A DNA stretch of 64,000 nucleotides from Sphingobacterium bovisgrunnientis (lineage in GTDB: Bacteria; Bacteroidota; Bacteroidia; Sphingobacteriales; Sphingobacteriaceae). The stretch is from positions 1 through 64,000 of the forward strand of contig NZ_WUQY01000018.1 in the NCBI RefSeq assembly GCF_009829085.1. Reading direction: 5' to 3'. A program made the translations under genes and the position numbers. Below are positions 9,393 to 18,110 of this stretch, piece by piece; within the stretch, counting starts at the first letter, position 1, and the number at the start of each line of letters is the position of its first letter. The notes beneath the pieces were generated by a model. It saw only the letters and a program-made list of their open reading frames with translations. It ran no database searches and was not told the origin of the DNA.

Positions 9393-9695
9393 CTATTTTA
9401 CAAAATACCGATGCTCGATAACTGTAACTTCGTCTTTTTCGCTAGCGATTTGATCTACTGCTGCTTTTATTGTACATTTTCCCGTGATACCACGATAAAC
9501 CAATGCTCCGCCTAAGCCAACGCCTGATATAGCTGTAATGGGATGTTTTAATATTTGCTTTACACCAAAGCTCAGAATTAATCCCCCTGCAATTACTGAA
9601 AGTATACGCTCAGAAGTGCCTACATTCCCGTCAATACAATCTTCATCAACTTTTCTTTTAATTTTATCTATAGCATAATTTATTAGTGTGTTCAT
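9393..9695 (-). CDS. DUF2892 family inner-membrane protein
   Basis: 100 aa with the DUF2892 pattern NVGTSERILSVIAGGLIL (about 24-41), then a second glycine-rich hydrophobic segment (ISGVGLGGALVYRGITG) predicted to form a two-helix hairpin in the inner membrane. DUF2892 proteins are small membrane proteins, sometimes fused to or beside rhodanese domains, of unsettled function. It lies 69 bp from the sirtuin gene in the same direction and may share its transcript, but no functional link is visible. Confidence 0.8.
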   Translation of the reverse strand: MNTLINYAIDKIKRKVDEDCIDGNVGTSERILSVIAGGLILSFGVKQILKHPITAISGVGLGGALVYRGITGKCTIKAAVDQIASEKDEVTVIEHRYFVK

Positions 9696-9810
9696 ATCTT
9701 TGATTTTGTGTCCAATAGATAAACATTTAACAGGTAAGTTTGTTTGCTAAAGCATATTAATTTTTGATAATTATAACGATAATAGTATTTTAACTGCATA
9801 AAATGATTTT

Positions 9811-10659
9811 ATGAAAGTAAAAAAGCATTCTGGCGAATTAGTTGACTTTAATCCAAATAGCCTTCGTCATTCCTTATCACGATCTGGAGCTTCTGAAAAA
9901 GAGGTTAACCAAGTGTTTGATGCGATACAGCCAAAATTGTATGATGGTATCAGTACGCGTGAAATGTATGAAATTGCATTTGATCAACTTAAGGCATGTC
10001 GAAATACATATGCAGCGCGATATAGCTTGAAAAAGGCATTACGTGATTTAGGGCCAGAAGGTTTTTATTTTGAGAAATGGGTAGCCCGTATGTTTCAGGA
10101 GGAAGGTTATAAAGCTATCACCAGCCAAACTATACAGGGTCATGCAGTAACACATGAAATCGATGTAATAGCTTTAAAAGGAAACGAATTATTAGCTATC
10201 GAATGCAAATTTAGAAATGATGTGGATGCGAAAATTTCTGTCACTACACCTATGTATTTTCTTTCACGTGTAAAAGATATTAGCAATAGACCGTATACAT
10301 TTTTTAACAAAACATTACCTGTTACGCAAGGTTGGTTAGTAACCAATGCGTATTTAACATTGGATTCTAAAGCATTTGGAGAGCATTACAACATGAATTT
10401 GTTGGCTTGGGATTATCCTGCTGATAAGAGCATAAAGGTGATAGTGGATAGTAATGGTGAATATCCTATTACATGTCTGACCACTATAACATCAGAAGAC
10501 AAAGCTCGATTATTAAAAGCGCAATGTATTTTGGTGAAAGATATTGTACGCGACCCAAAATTTCTTCAGGTCATTCAAACTGATAACAATAAGAAGAAAA
10601 CAATACTTCTCGAAGCGCAAGAGTTGTTAGCTAGTCCTTTAGAACATTTAGATTTATAA
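9811..10659 (+). CDS. ATP-cone domain fused to a PD-(D/E)XK (Mrr-like) nuclease domain
   Basis: 282 aa. Residues 1-85 form an ATP-cone (opening VKKHSGELVDFNPNSLRHSL), the nucleotide-sensing module normally found on ribonucleotide reductase and NrdR. From about 86 follows a restriction-endonuclease-like core: E88 in FEKW, D118 in HEIDVIA, then E131-C-K133 in LLAIECKF, giving the D...ExK catalytic triad. The C-terminal part (to 282) is unassigned. The family suggests a DNase whose activity is gated by ATP or dATP level, in repair or defence; this is inference. It is a single gene with no methyltransferase nearby, so it is not a classical restriction-modification system. Confidence 0.82.
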   Translation: MKVKKHSGELVDFNPNSLRHSLSRSGASEKEVNQVFDAIQPKLYDGISTREMYEIAFDQLKACRNTYAARYSLKKALRDLGPEGFYFEKWVARMFQEEGYKAITSQTIQGHAVTHEIDVIALKGNELLAIECKFRNDVDAKISVTTPMYFLSRVKDISNRPYTFFNKTLPVTQGWLVTNAYLTLDSKAFGEHYNMNLLAWDYPADKSIKVIVDSNGEYPITCLTTITSEDKARLLKAQCILVKDIVRDPKFLQVIQTDNNKKKTILLEAQELLASPLEHLDL

Positions 10660-10667
10660 ATGTTTTG

Positions 10668-11366
10668 CTATATTTCATCACAATCGATGGTTTCCACTTT
10701 ACTGAACAATTTTTGGAATTCTTCAAATTGAGAACCATCAAAATTAACATGAGGTAATTGATGATTAACAGCATTCCACCAGCCGTAAGTTAACACACGT
10801 TTGAAAGCTAGTTCTTGTGCTTGTTTTGACTTGCTGTTATTCACGTATTCATTCCAAATCCGTTCCGGCGAACCGTTGTTCTTCATTTGCTCCTTAGTCA
10901 AGTATTCATAAGCTTTTAGTAGCTCATCTCCTCCTTTATACAAAGCTTGGCTGTATAATTTGACAGTTTCATTATTTTGAAAATATTTCAACAAGCTTTT
11001 TTTATTGCCGTTTATAGCTTCGAATTCAACTTTTTTAATCTGATAGGTTAATTCTATAAAATTTAAGATGGAATCCTTCAGTGTTTGAAAATATGTGCTC
11101 TTAACAATATTCAAATTGCTAATTTCATCTTTTAAATTTTTATAATTATCTTCTAATTGCTTTTCCTCATCAGAATATATACTAAAATATCCTTGTGCTA
11201 ATTTATAGGTGTCTCTAAGCTGATCTGAAGTGTATTTAGTACTATCATAATACCCTGTATACCGGCATAACTCGTCATCAAAATCAAATTTGGCTTCTTG
11301 TGCATTGAGTTTGGTCTGAAAAAAAACCAAACTGATTATTGTGATTTGGAAAAATATCTTACTCAT
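10668..11366 (-). CDS. Exported hypothetical protein
   Basis: 232 aa with a clear signal peptide (hydrophobic 3-18, ending LNAQ, about residue 22). The mature part is highly charged and mostly helical, rich in Lys/Glu, with a KSKQAQELAFKRVLTYGWWN segment near 180-200 and an acidic tail. No domain recognised. It converges on the ATP-cone nuclease gene, whose stop is 8 bp away, and diverges from trpS. Likely periplasmic or outer-membrane-associated; function unknown. Confidence 0.7.
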   Translation of the reverse strand: MSKIFFQITIISLVFFQTKLNAQEAKFDFDDELCRYTGYYDSTKYTSDQLRDTYKLAQGYFSIYSDEEKQLEDNYKNLKDEISNLNIVKSTYFQTLKDSILNFIELTYQIKKVEFEAINGNKKSLLKYFQNNETVKLYSQALYKGGDELLKAYEYLTKEQMKNNGSPERIWNEYVNNSKSKQAQELAFKRVLTYGWWNAVNHQLPHVNFDGSQFEEFQKLFSKVETIDCDEI

Positions 11367-11507
11367 ATTGGGATGAACAATCTTAATGAAAATACGTTTT
11401 GAAATTAACGATTTAAATATTAAACTATATCTAAATATTTAATTTTCCATTTATAAGAGCTTCAGAATGCTGTTATTTTATGTTTCCCATATTAAAGAAT
11501 AAATGTG

Positions 11508-11515
11508 TAATTTCG
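11508..11515 (+). promoter_or_regulatory. Candidate promoter box directly before trpS
   Basis: TAATTTCG resembles TAnnTTTG with one change and ends only 6 nt before the trpS ATG, so the transcript would start at or next to the start codon. The same geometry is seen at 47674. Confidence 0.4.
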
Positions 11516-11521
11516 CAACAT

Positions 11522-12520
11522 ATGGAAACTGTTGTTAGCGGTATCAGAAGTACCGGAAAATTACATTTAGGAAACTACTACGGAGCATTGAGTAATTTTG
11601 TGAAAATGCAGAATGAATACAATTGCTTCTTTTTTATAGCCGACTTACATTCATTGACGACACACCCTACACCACAAGATTTGCACACTACTGTGCGTAA
11701 TGTGGTGGTAGAATATTTGGCTGCTGGTATTGATCCCGAAAAATCGACGATATATATTCAATCTGATGTTCCAGAGGTAGCGGAGCTTTACCTTTATATG
11801 AATATGAATGCATATATGGGCGAGTTGGAAAGATCTACTTCTTTTAAGGACAAAGTACGTTCTAATCCAGATAATGTAAATGCGGGTTTGTTGACATATC
11901 CTGTGTTGATGGCTAGCGATATATTACTTCACCATGGTACCAAAGTTCCTGTGGGTAAAGATCAAGAGCAGCATTTAGAAATGACACGTACTTTTGGTAA
12001 TAGATTCAATCACCTATACCAAGTAGATTACTTTAAAGAAGCATTTGCATTCAGCTATTCGGACAAATTAGTGAAAGTACCAGGATTGAGTGGTCAAGGT
12101 AAAATGGGAAAATCTAATGGTGAAGCAGATTGTATTTATTTATCGGATAAACCGGAAGTGATTCGTAAAAAAATTATGCGTGCGGTTTCGGATACAGGTC
12201 CTACAGAACCAAATCAAGCGAAACCTGAACCCATTCAAAATCTTTTTGATTTGATGAAAGTTGTTTCTTCGCCTGATACTGTGTCACATTTTGATGAATT
12301 GTACAATAAGTGTGAGATTCGTTACGGTGATTTCAAAAAGCAATTAGCGGAAGACATGGTTATCGCTACTGATCCAGTTCGTTCGCGCATAGAAGCTATT
12401 GCTAATGATGATGAATACATTAAAAAAGTCATCAAACTAGGTGCTGAAAAAGCGCAAGAGAGTGCCAAAAAAACAATTAAAGAGGTAAGAGAGATAATAG
12501 GACTTAAAAAACTATATTAG
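11522..12520 (+). CDS. trpS: Tryptophanyl-tRNA synthetase
   Basis: 332 aa, class Ic aminoacyl-tRNA synthetase charging tRNA-Trp. The HIGH-like motif is HLGN in STGKLHLGNYYGAL, and the KMSKS-like loop is KMGKSNGE. The conserved MASDILLH and GKDQEQHLEMTR segments of the tryptophan pocket are also present. I start at the ATG at 11522 (METVVSGIRSTGKLH), which matches how the family begins; the frame stays open 14 codons upstream without resemblance. It is followed 8 bp later by a deoxynucleoside kinase gene, probably on the same transcript. Confidence 0.95.
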   Translation: METVVSGIRSTGKLHLGNYYGALSNFVKMQNEYNCFFFIADLHSLTTHPTPQDLHTTVRNVVVEYLAAGIDPEKSTIYIQSDVPEVAELYLYMNMNAYMGELERSTSFKDKVRSNPDNVNAGLLTYPVLMASDILLHHGTKVPVGKDQEQHLEMTRTFGNRFNHLYQVDYFKEAFAFSYSDKLVKVPGLSGQGKMGKSNGEADCIYLSDKPEVIRKKIMRAVSDTGPTEPNQAKPEPIQNLFDLMKVVSSPDTVSHFDELYNKCEIRYGDFKKQLAEDMVIATDPVRSRIEAIANDDEYIKKVIKLGAEKAQESAKKTIKEVREIIGLKKLY

Positions 12521-12528
12521 AAATAGAT

Positions 12529-13146
12529 ATGCATATTGCAATTGTAGGGAATATAGGAGCTGGCAAAACTACGTTAACAAAATTGTTGGCACAACATTTG
12601 AATTTTGAGCCACAGTTTGAAGCGGTGGATAATAATCCTTATTTAGAGGATTTTTACAGTGACATGAAGCGTTGGGCATTCAATCTGCAGATATTCTTTT
12701 TGAATAGTCGCTTTAGACATATTGTGGAGCAGCAGAAGAATGGAATAAATATGATTCAAGATCGTACGATCTACGAAGATGCTTACATTTTTGCGGAGAA
12801 TTTATACGATATGGGTTTGATGAGTGCGCGTGATTTTGATAATTACAGCAATATTTTCCAGAGTATTATTCATTACATCAAACCTCCTGATTTATTGATT
12901 TATTTGAAAGCTTCTGTTCCGACATTGGTTAATAATATTCAAAAGCGAGGTCGTGATTACGAATCAGCTATTCGTTTGGATTATTTATCTAAATTGAATG
13001 ATAAATACGACAAATGGATCAATAACTATACAGATGGTAAATTGTTGATTTTGGATAAAGATAACTTAGATTTTGCCAACAACCCAGAAGACTTGGGGTA
13101 TATTAAAGAAAAGATAGACGCCGAACTATACGGATTGTTTAAATAA
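12529..13146 (+). CDS. Deoxynucleoside kinase
   Basis: 205 aa P-loop kinase of the dNK/dGK/dCK family, which phosphorylates deoxynucleosides in salvage. The Walker A is GNIGAGKTT (7-15), the DRTIYEDAYIFA segment carries the family DR(S/T)xYED signature, and KRGRDYES is the LID-like arginine region. Length matches the bacterial enzyme. It follows trpS at 8 bp. Preference (deoxyadenosine, deoxyguanosine or deoxycytidine) is not readable with confidence. A palindromic dispersed repeat lies directly downstream in place of a standard terminator. Confidence 0.9.
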   Translation: MHIAIVGNIGAGKTTLTKLLAQHLNFEPQFEAVDNNPYLEDFYSDMKRWAFNLQIFFLNSRFRHIVEQQKNGINMIQDRTIYEDAYIFAENLYDMGLMSARDFDNYSNIFQSIIHYIKPPDLLIYLKASVPTLVNNIQKRGRDYESAIRLDYLSKLNDKYDKWINNYTDGKLLILDKDNLDFANNPEDLGYIKEKIDAELYGLFK

Positions 13147-13155
13147 AAATATTTG

Positions 13156-13247
13156 CGTCATTTCGACCATGGGGAGAAATCTGATAAAATTAATATAATT
13201 TATTCATCCAAATTTTAGATTTCTCCTCATTCTTCATCCAAATGACG
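13156..13247. repeat. Palindromic dispersed repeat (family A)
   Basis: Imperfect inverted repeat of about 92 bp. The outer arms are CGTCATTT (13156-13163) and AAATGACG (13240-13247). The inner arms are GGAGAAATCT (13173-13182) and AGATTTCTCC (13217-13226). CGTCATTTCGACC...GAGAAATCT is a pattern I recognise from REP/MITE-like intergenic repeats in Bacteroidota. A related, degraded copy lies at 58133-58188. It sits between two convergent genes and may also act as their terminator. Confidence 0.65.
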
Positions 13248-13272
13248 AATACTCTTCTTACTCTATTCTAAA

Positions 13273-13908
13273 TTATTTTATTACACTAACCGAAAATCTC
13301 ACTGGTGATAATGGAAAATCATTTTTATCCGTTTTGAATCGGCTAATTTCCATAATAACTTCCAAACCTTCGAATATCTCTCCGAAGATAGTATAGTCGC
13401 CATCCAATCTCGGAAGACCTCCATTTTTTAGGTATTCTTCACGTTGTTCTTCCGTAAATTTAATACCTTTTTGTGTTTCTAACTTCACCAAATCTTCCTC
13501 AGTCACTTTCTTACCAACAACAAAATAAATTTGATTCAAAAAGGAGGCCTTTTCTGGATTGTCATCTCTTCCCTGCCCTAATGCACCGATTTTATGAAAT
13601 GCACGGGAATCAAACTCTCCCGCTAATCGCGGTTTTTGGCCTGTTGGGTTAGCTGCCTCTCGTTTAGCAATATCGATATCATGTTCGCCTCCTTGTACGA
13701 CGAAATTTTCGATGATTCTATTGAATAATGCACTTTGGTATGTTGAATCTTGAATGGACTGTAGCATCAAATCTCGATATTTAGGTGTGAAATCATAAAG
13801 CAAAACTTTAATAGTTCCGTAATCGGTTTTAAAAGCTATTTTGCGTGATTGTGCGAAGGAATATTGACAAGTGAAAAGAATGGTAATTAGTAAAGTTAGA
13901 TAGCGCAT
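13273..13908 (-). CDS. Exported cyclophilin-type peptidyl-prolyl isomerase
   Basis: 211 aa from the ATG at 13908, where a clean signal peptide (MRYLTLLITILFTCQYSFAQ) begins; 18 upstream in-frame codons lack signal character. The mature part has cyclophilin features: FKTDYGTIKVLLYDFTPK, NRIIENFVVQGGEHD, and YTIFGEIFEGLEVIMEI. An insertion of roughly 50 residues (about 110-165) separates the core strands. Expected to act as a folding catalyst (X-Pro cis/trans isomerisation) in the periplasm, in contrast to the cytoplasmic cyclophilin at 23206. Confidence 0.85.
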   Translation of the reverse strand: MRYLTLLITILFTCQYSFAQSRKIAFKTDYGTIKVLLYDFTPKYRDLMLQSIQDSTYQSALFNRIIENFVVQGGEHDIDIAKREAANPTGQKPRLAGEFDSRAFHKIGALGQGRDDNPEKASFLNQIYFVVGKKVTEEDLVKLETQKGIKFTEEQREEYLKNGGLPRLDGDYTIFGEIFEGLEVIMEISRFKTDKNDFPLSPVRFSVSVIK

Positions 13909-14051
13909 AAATCCAATTTTGATTGCTCTAAGATAGAAATTTATTGTAAGAAAATCACTCAATTGAAACTGTAAACAGCTAGGCTATAATTAAATGTGGA
14001 AATCTCCAAAAATGTGCAAAACCCGACCTACTCATTCTGTATTTTTATCCT

Positions 14052-14059
14052 TATTTTCG
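14052..14059 (+). promoter_or_regulatory. Candidate promoter box for smc
   Basis: TATTTTCG fits TAnnTTTG with one substitution and ends 24 nt before the smc ATG. Confidence 0.3.
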
Positions 14060-14083
14060 TACGTTATAACAAAAGCTAAGTGA

Positions 14084-17000
14084 ATGGAACTAACTAAACT
14101 TGAGATCAAAGGATTTAAAAGTTTTGGTGATAAAATCACAATAAATTTTAATGAAGGCGTTACAGCAATTGTAGGGCCTAATGGCTGTGGCAAATCCAAT
14201 GTGGTGGATGCGATACGTTGGGTGTTGGGTGAGCAAAGTACGAAAACATTGCGTTCGGAAAAGATGGAAAATATTATTTTCAACGGAACGAAAACGCGTA
14301 AACCAGCCAATCTTGCGGAAGTTTCTTTAACATTCAACAACAATAAAAACATTCTTCCTACGGAATTTACAACTGTGACTATCACACGTAAATTGTACCG
14401 TACAGGCGAATCTGAATACCGATTGAACGATGTGAAATGTCGTCTGAAGGACATTACGGATTTATTCTTAGATACAGGCATCGGTGCAGACACCTACTCT
14501 ATCATTGAGTTGAAAATGATAGATGAAATCATTGCAAACAAAGATAATTCTCGTCGTGCATTGTTTGAGGAAGCATCAGGTATTTCAAAATATAAAGTCC
14601 GCAAGAAACAAACACTTAGCAAATTAAAAGATACAGAAGCTGATCTTTCGCGTGTCGATGATTTATTGTTTGAGATTACGAAGAATCTAAAGTCTCTGGA
14701 AAATCAAGCGAAGAAAGCAGACAAATACTTCCAATTGAAAGAAGAATACAAGCAAGCGAGTATTGGATTGGCTTATTACCGTCTGGATAGTTTTAGTTCT
14801 GATTTAAGTTCTTTGGGAGAGAAAGAAAAGGATTTGCAACAATATCTAGGAACGACATTAGAACAAATTGATGTCAAAGAAAAAGAATTACGTGCTGGTC
14901 GTGAAGAAATTCTTTCTAAGGAGAAAAGTCTATCAGCGCAGCAAAAAACGACAAACGAGTTCAATAATAAAATTCGTGCTTATGAATCGGAAAAGAAGAT
15001 TAAGAACGAACGTTTGTATCATCTGAAAGAGCGTGAATCGCGTATCACAGCTGAATTTAATCTGGATAATCAGCAGCTTACAAATGTCGAATACACGCTT
15101 AAAAGACTTAACGAAGAAATTTATGAAGAGCAAGCTAAACTAGATGTTGCTCAAGATGATATTCAAAAATATAAAACCGAAGTTGAGGAACTAAAAGGCC
15201 AACAACAAACGGCAAAAAATAAATTGGATCGATTCGTACAAGAGAATAGCGAAATCCAAAATAATATTTATAAAGTAGAAAAAGACATCGCTGTTCTAAA
15301 TATTCAAAAAGAATCGTTGGAGCAAGAGTCTTTGCGCAATATTTCGGATGCATCTTCTAAAGCAGAAGAATTATCGCAATTCAATATTGCCGTAGCAGAC
15401 CTACAAGGAAAATTAGATGCACAGCAAGAACAATACGATGAGGCTGTACGCATTGAAAATGATTTAAATCGTCAAATCGAACAATCTGAAATTCAGTTAC
15501 AGGAAACTCGAGCGTTATTGAGTAAAGAATCTCGTTTGGTAGATGCCAAACAGAATGAGTACAATTTGACAAAATCCTTGGTGGATAATTTGGAAGGCTT
15601 CCCGGAATCCATCAAATTCTTACGTAAAAATGCGGGTTGGCCTAAATCTTATCCTTTGTTTTCGGACATTTTATTCTGTCAAGAAGAATACCGTGTTGCA
15701 ATTGAGAACTACTTGGAGTACGTTATGAATCATTATGTAGTGGATTCAAAACAAGATGCTGTGCAAGCAATTCAGTTGTTAAGTGATGCATCACGTGGTC
15801 GCGCTAACTTCTTTGTATTAGAGTCTGTTATAGATAAAAAATCAAGCAATTTCATAGTTCCAGAAAATATGATTCCTGCCATGCAGGTTATCAAAGTGGA
15901 TAAGAAATACGAGAAACTTTGTTTGCAATTATTAAACAATGTTTACTTGTTGAAGTCGGATGACCCTAAAGCTTTGGATGCTGAGTTGCCACATGAAGAT
16001 TTGATAATTCTGCATCATGAAGGAAAATTCAGTAAACACAAATTAGGTTTTAGTGGTGGTTCTGTAGGCTTATTCGAAGGTAAACGTATTGGCCGCGCTA
16101 AGAATTTGGAAAATCTTGCCAAAGAAATTAAGGATCTTAATGCGCTTATCGCTGATTTACAACATACAGAAGCCGAATTAGTCGATAAAATAGCTTCACT
16201 TAAATTGCAATCGCAAAAGGAAATCATTGATGAAATACGCATTCAATTGGCTCGAATTCAGAATGAATGGACCTCAGTGAAAACCAAACAAGAGCAATAC
16301 CAAGCATTTATTTCTAATTCTCAAAATCGCAAGCAAGATATTGAAAAACGTCTAGCAGAGATTGCTGCTGAATTGACGAAAGCTGAACCAGAATTAAAAA
16401 TTCTAAAGGTGGAAGTTGACGAGCGTCAAAAACAATTGGCGGACTTCCAAGCTGCTTATCAAGAATTGAACGAGATTGTTCAAGAGAAATCTACGGCTTA
16501 CAATCAGGAAAATATTCGTCTTCATCAGCAGCAAAATAAAGTCGCGGGTATCCAGAAAGATTTGGAATACCGTGAAAGTCAAAAAGAGGCTTTAGAATTA
16601 CGTATCAATAAAAATAACGCCGAGATGGAACAAATCAAGGTGGATATGAAAGATGCACTAACTTTCACGGATAATAACGATGAAGACTTAAAAGAACTTT
16701 ATGAACAGCGTGAAGCACTTGAAAAAGCACTTCATGATATGGAAGAAGAATTCTACGCCTTCCGTAAGCGTCTGAATGATTTGGAAGAAGAAGTAGCAAA
16801 TTTACGTAAATCAAAAGACCAATTGGATTTCTTGATTACCGAGGTAAAAGACAAGAAAACGACTTTACAAATTGATTTAAACTCATTGAAGGAACGCCTT
16901 TCTGTAGAATTTAATATTAATATCAAAGAGTTGCTAGAAAGCGAATTGCCTGAAATCGAACAAACGCAAGAAGAATTAGGGTCGCAATGTACGCGACTCA

Positions 17001-17623
17001 AAAAGCAATTGGATGAATTCGGCACAATCAATCCAATGGCGAAAGAAGCATATGATGAAATCACACAGCGTTATGATTTCATCAACAAAGAGAAAAATGA
17101 CTTATTGGAAGCCAAAGCAACGTTGATGTCTACGATCGATGAAATTGATGGCAGTGCAAACGAGAAATTTATGTATGCTTTCAATACTGTTCGCGAGAAC
17201 TTTATTAAAGTATTCCGTTCCTTATTTAATGAAGAAGATAGCTGTGATTTGATACTTTCTGATCCTTCAAATCCTTTGGATTCGGATATTGACATTATCG
17301 CAAGACCAAAAGGAAAACGTCCTTTGTCCATCAATCAGCTTTCGGGTGGAGAGAAGACATTGACCTCTACTGCCCTATTATTTTCATTGTATCTCCTTAA
17401 ACCAGCACCATTCTGTGTGTTCGATGAGGTAGACGCACCATTGGATGATACAAATATTGACAAGTTTAATAATATCATTAAGCAGTTTTCGGGTCAATCT
17501 CAGTTTATTGTGGTTTCACATAATAAACGTACTATCGCGAGTACAGACATTATTTATGGAGTGACGATGGTAGAGCAAGGTATCTCACGTGTGGTACCAG
17601 TTGATCTACGGGAAGTCGCTTAG
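14084..17623 (+). CDS. smc: Chromosome segregation ATPase SMC
   Basis: 1179 aa, full length for bacterial SMC. The N-terminal ATPase half carries Walker A GPNGCGKS (31-38). Long coiled coils occupy about 165-500 and 680-1030, and a globular hinge lies between them (about 505-680, starting GFPESIKFLRKNAGW). The C-terminal half has the ABC signature LSGGEK (from 1086) and Walker B FCVFDEVDAPLDD (about 1109-1121). It dimerises at the hinge and, with ScpA/ScpB, loops and condenses DNA; scpA and scpB are not in this window. It has its own promoter box and a strong terminator after it, so it looks monocistronic. Confidence 0.97.
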   Translation: MELTKLEIKGFKSFGDKITINFNEGVTAIVGPNGCGKSNVVDAIRWVLGEQSTKTLRSEKMENIIFNGTKTRKPANLAEVSLTFNNNKNILPTEFTTVTITRKLYRTGESEYRLNDVKCRLKDITDLFLDTGIGADTYSIIELKMIDEIIANKDNSRRALFEEASGISKYKVRKKQTLSKLKDTEADLSRVDDLLFEITKNLKSLENQAKKADKYFQLKEEYKQASIGLAYYRLDSFSSDLSSLGEKEKDLQQYLGTTLEQIDVKEKELRAGREEILSKEKSLSAQQKTTNEFNNKIRAYESEKKIKNERLYHLKERESRITAEFNLDNQQLTNVEYTLKRLNEEIYEEQAKLDVAQDDIQKYKTEVEELKGQQQTAKNKLDRFVQENSEIQNNIYKVEKDIAVLNIQKESLEQESLRNISDASSKAEELSQFNIAVADLQGKLDAQQEQYDEAVRIENDLNRQIEQSEIQLQETRALLSKESRLVDAKQNEYNLTKSLVDNLEGFPESIKFLRKNAGWPKSYPLFSDILFCQEEYRVAIENYLEYVMNHYVVDSKQDAVQAIQLLSDASRGRANFFVLESVIDKKSSNFIVPENMIPAMQVIKVDKKYEKLCLQLLNNVYLLKSDDPKALDAELPHEDLIILHHEGKFSKHKLGFSGGSVGLFEGKRIGRAKNLENLAKEIKDLNALIADLQHTEAELVDKIASLKLQSQKEIIDEIRIQLARIQNEWTSVKTKQEQYQAFISNSQNRKQDIEKRLAEIAAELTKAEPELKILKVEVDERQKQLADFQAAYQELNEIVQEKSTAYNQENIRLHQQQNKVAGIQKDLEYRESQKEALELRINKNNAEMEQIKVDMKDALTFTDNNDEDLKELYEQREALEKALHDMEEEFYAFRKRLNDLEEEVANLRKSKDQLDFLITEVKDKKTTLQIDLNSLKERLSVEFNINIKELLESELPEIEQTQEELGSQCTRLKKQLDEFGTINPMAKEAYDEITQRYDFINKEKNDLLEAKATLMSTIDEIDGSANEKFMYAFNTVRENFIKVFRSLFNEEDSCDLILSDPSNPLDSDIDIIARPKGKRPLSINQLSGGEKTLTSTALLFSLYLLKPAPFCVFDEVDAPLDDTNIDKFNNIIKQFSGQSQFIVVSHNKRTIASTDIIYGVTMVEQGISRVVPVDLREVA

Positions 17624-17649
17624 TTATTAATAAATTACATGATTTATTA

Positions 17650-17687
17650 AAAGCCTCTGATGTTTATAACAGAGGCTTTATTTTTTT
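17650..17687 (+). terminator. Intrinsic terminator of smc
   Basis: AAAGCCTCTG (17650-17659) pairs with CAGAGGCTTT (17670-17679) around a 10-nt loop, followed by ATTTTTTT. Confidence 0.85.
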
Positions 17688-17769
17688 AGAAAAAGGGTTA
17701 AATTATGTTAAAGCACAAACCATATGCCGACTTGTGTTGTTGTTTTTATATCACTAACATATAATAACT

Positions 17770-18063
17770 ATGGATAAATTGAAAAAATTTGAATTGATGG
17801 CTAAAATTACGCGTGAGCTGGAAGATGTTAGAAATAGCCAACAAGCAGTTTTAGAAAAAATTGGTAAAATTGAAGTGGATAATATAGAATTGGGCGATAA
17901 ATTAATTGAAAGCAAGATTCCGGATATTTATTCCAGAACTGCCCAGAACTCCGACGCTATCAAAGAAATACTTGAAGAATTTGAACGTAAAACCGAAGAA
18001 TACGGTGAAAAAAACAACGTAGAGAAACTGAAAGAACAGCAAGAAATAAACAATCTTAAATAA
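17770..18063 (+). CDS. Small coiled-coil protein
   Basis: 97 aa, almost wholly helical and charged (Lys/Glu rich) with heptad-like hydrophobic spacing through about 5-95, and no Cys, signal or membrane segment. No named family recognised. It stands alone between the smc terminator and a perfect palindromic terminator 2 bp after its stop, so it is probably transcribed by itself. Position next to smc is not evidence of partnership, because a terminator separates them. Confidence 0.65.
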   Translation: MDKLKKFELMAKITRELEDVRNSQQAVLEKIGKIEVDNIELGDKLIESKIPDIYSRTAQNSDAIKEILEEFERKTEEYGEKNNVEKLKEQQEINNLK

Positions 18064-18064
18064 C

Positions 18065-18088
18065 AAAGGCGATCCTAGGATCGCCTTT
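18065..18088. terminator. Perfect 24-bp palindrome, bidirectional terminator
   Basis: AAAGGCGATCCT is followed at once by its exact reverse complement, centred on CCTAGG. Flanking A-rich (left) and T-rich (right) bases let it terminate both the coiled-coil gene (plus) and the M13 peptidase gene (minus). Confidence 0.75.
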
Positions 18089-18110
18089 TCTCATAGGTAG
18101 AATTGAAAGT

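Noticed and set aside
9811..10659. Restriction-modification system
   Set aside because: Only a nuclease domain is present, fused to an ATP-cone; there is no methyltransferase or specificity gene nearby.
16753..17064. 103-aa minus-strand ORF inside smc (and similar antisense ORFs elsewhere)
   Set aside because: Lies wholly within well-supported coding sequence on the other strand, with no domain or start signal.
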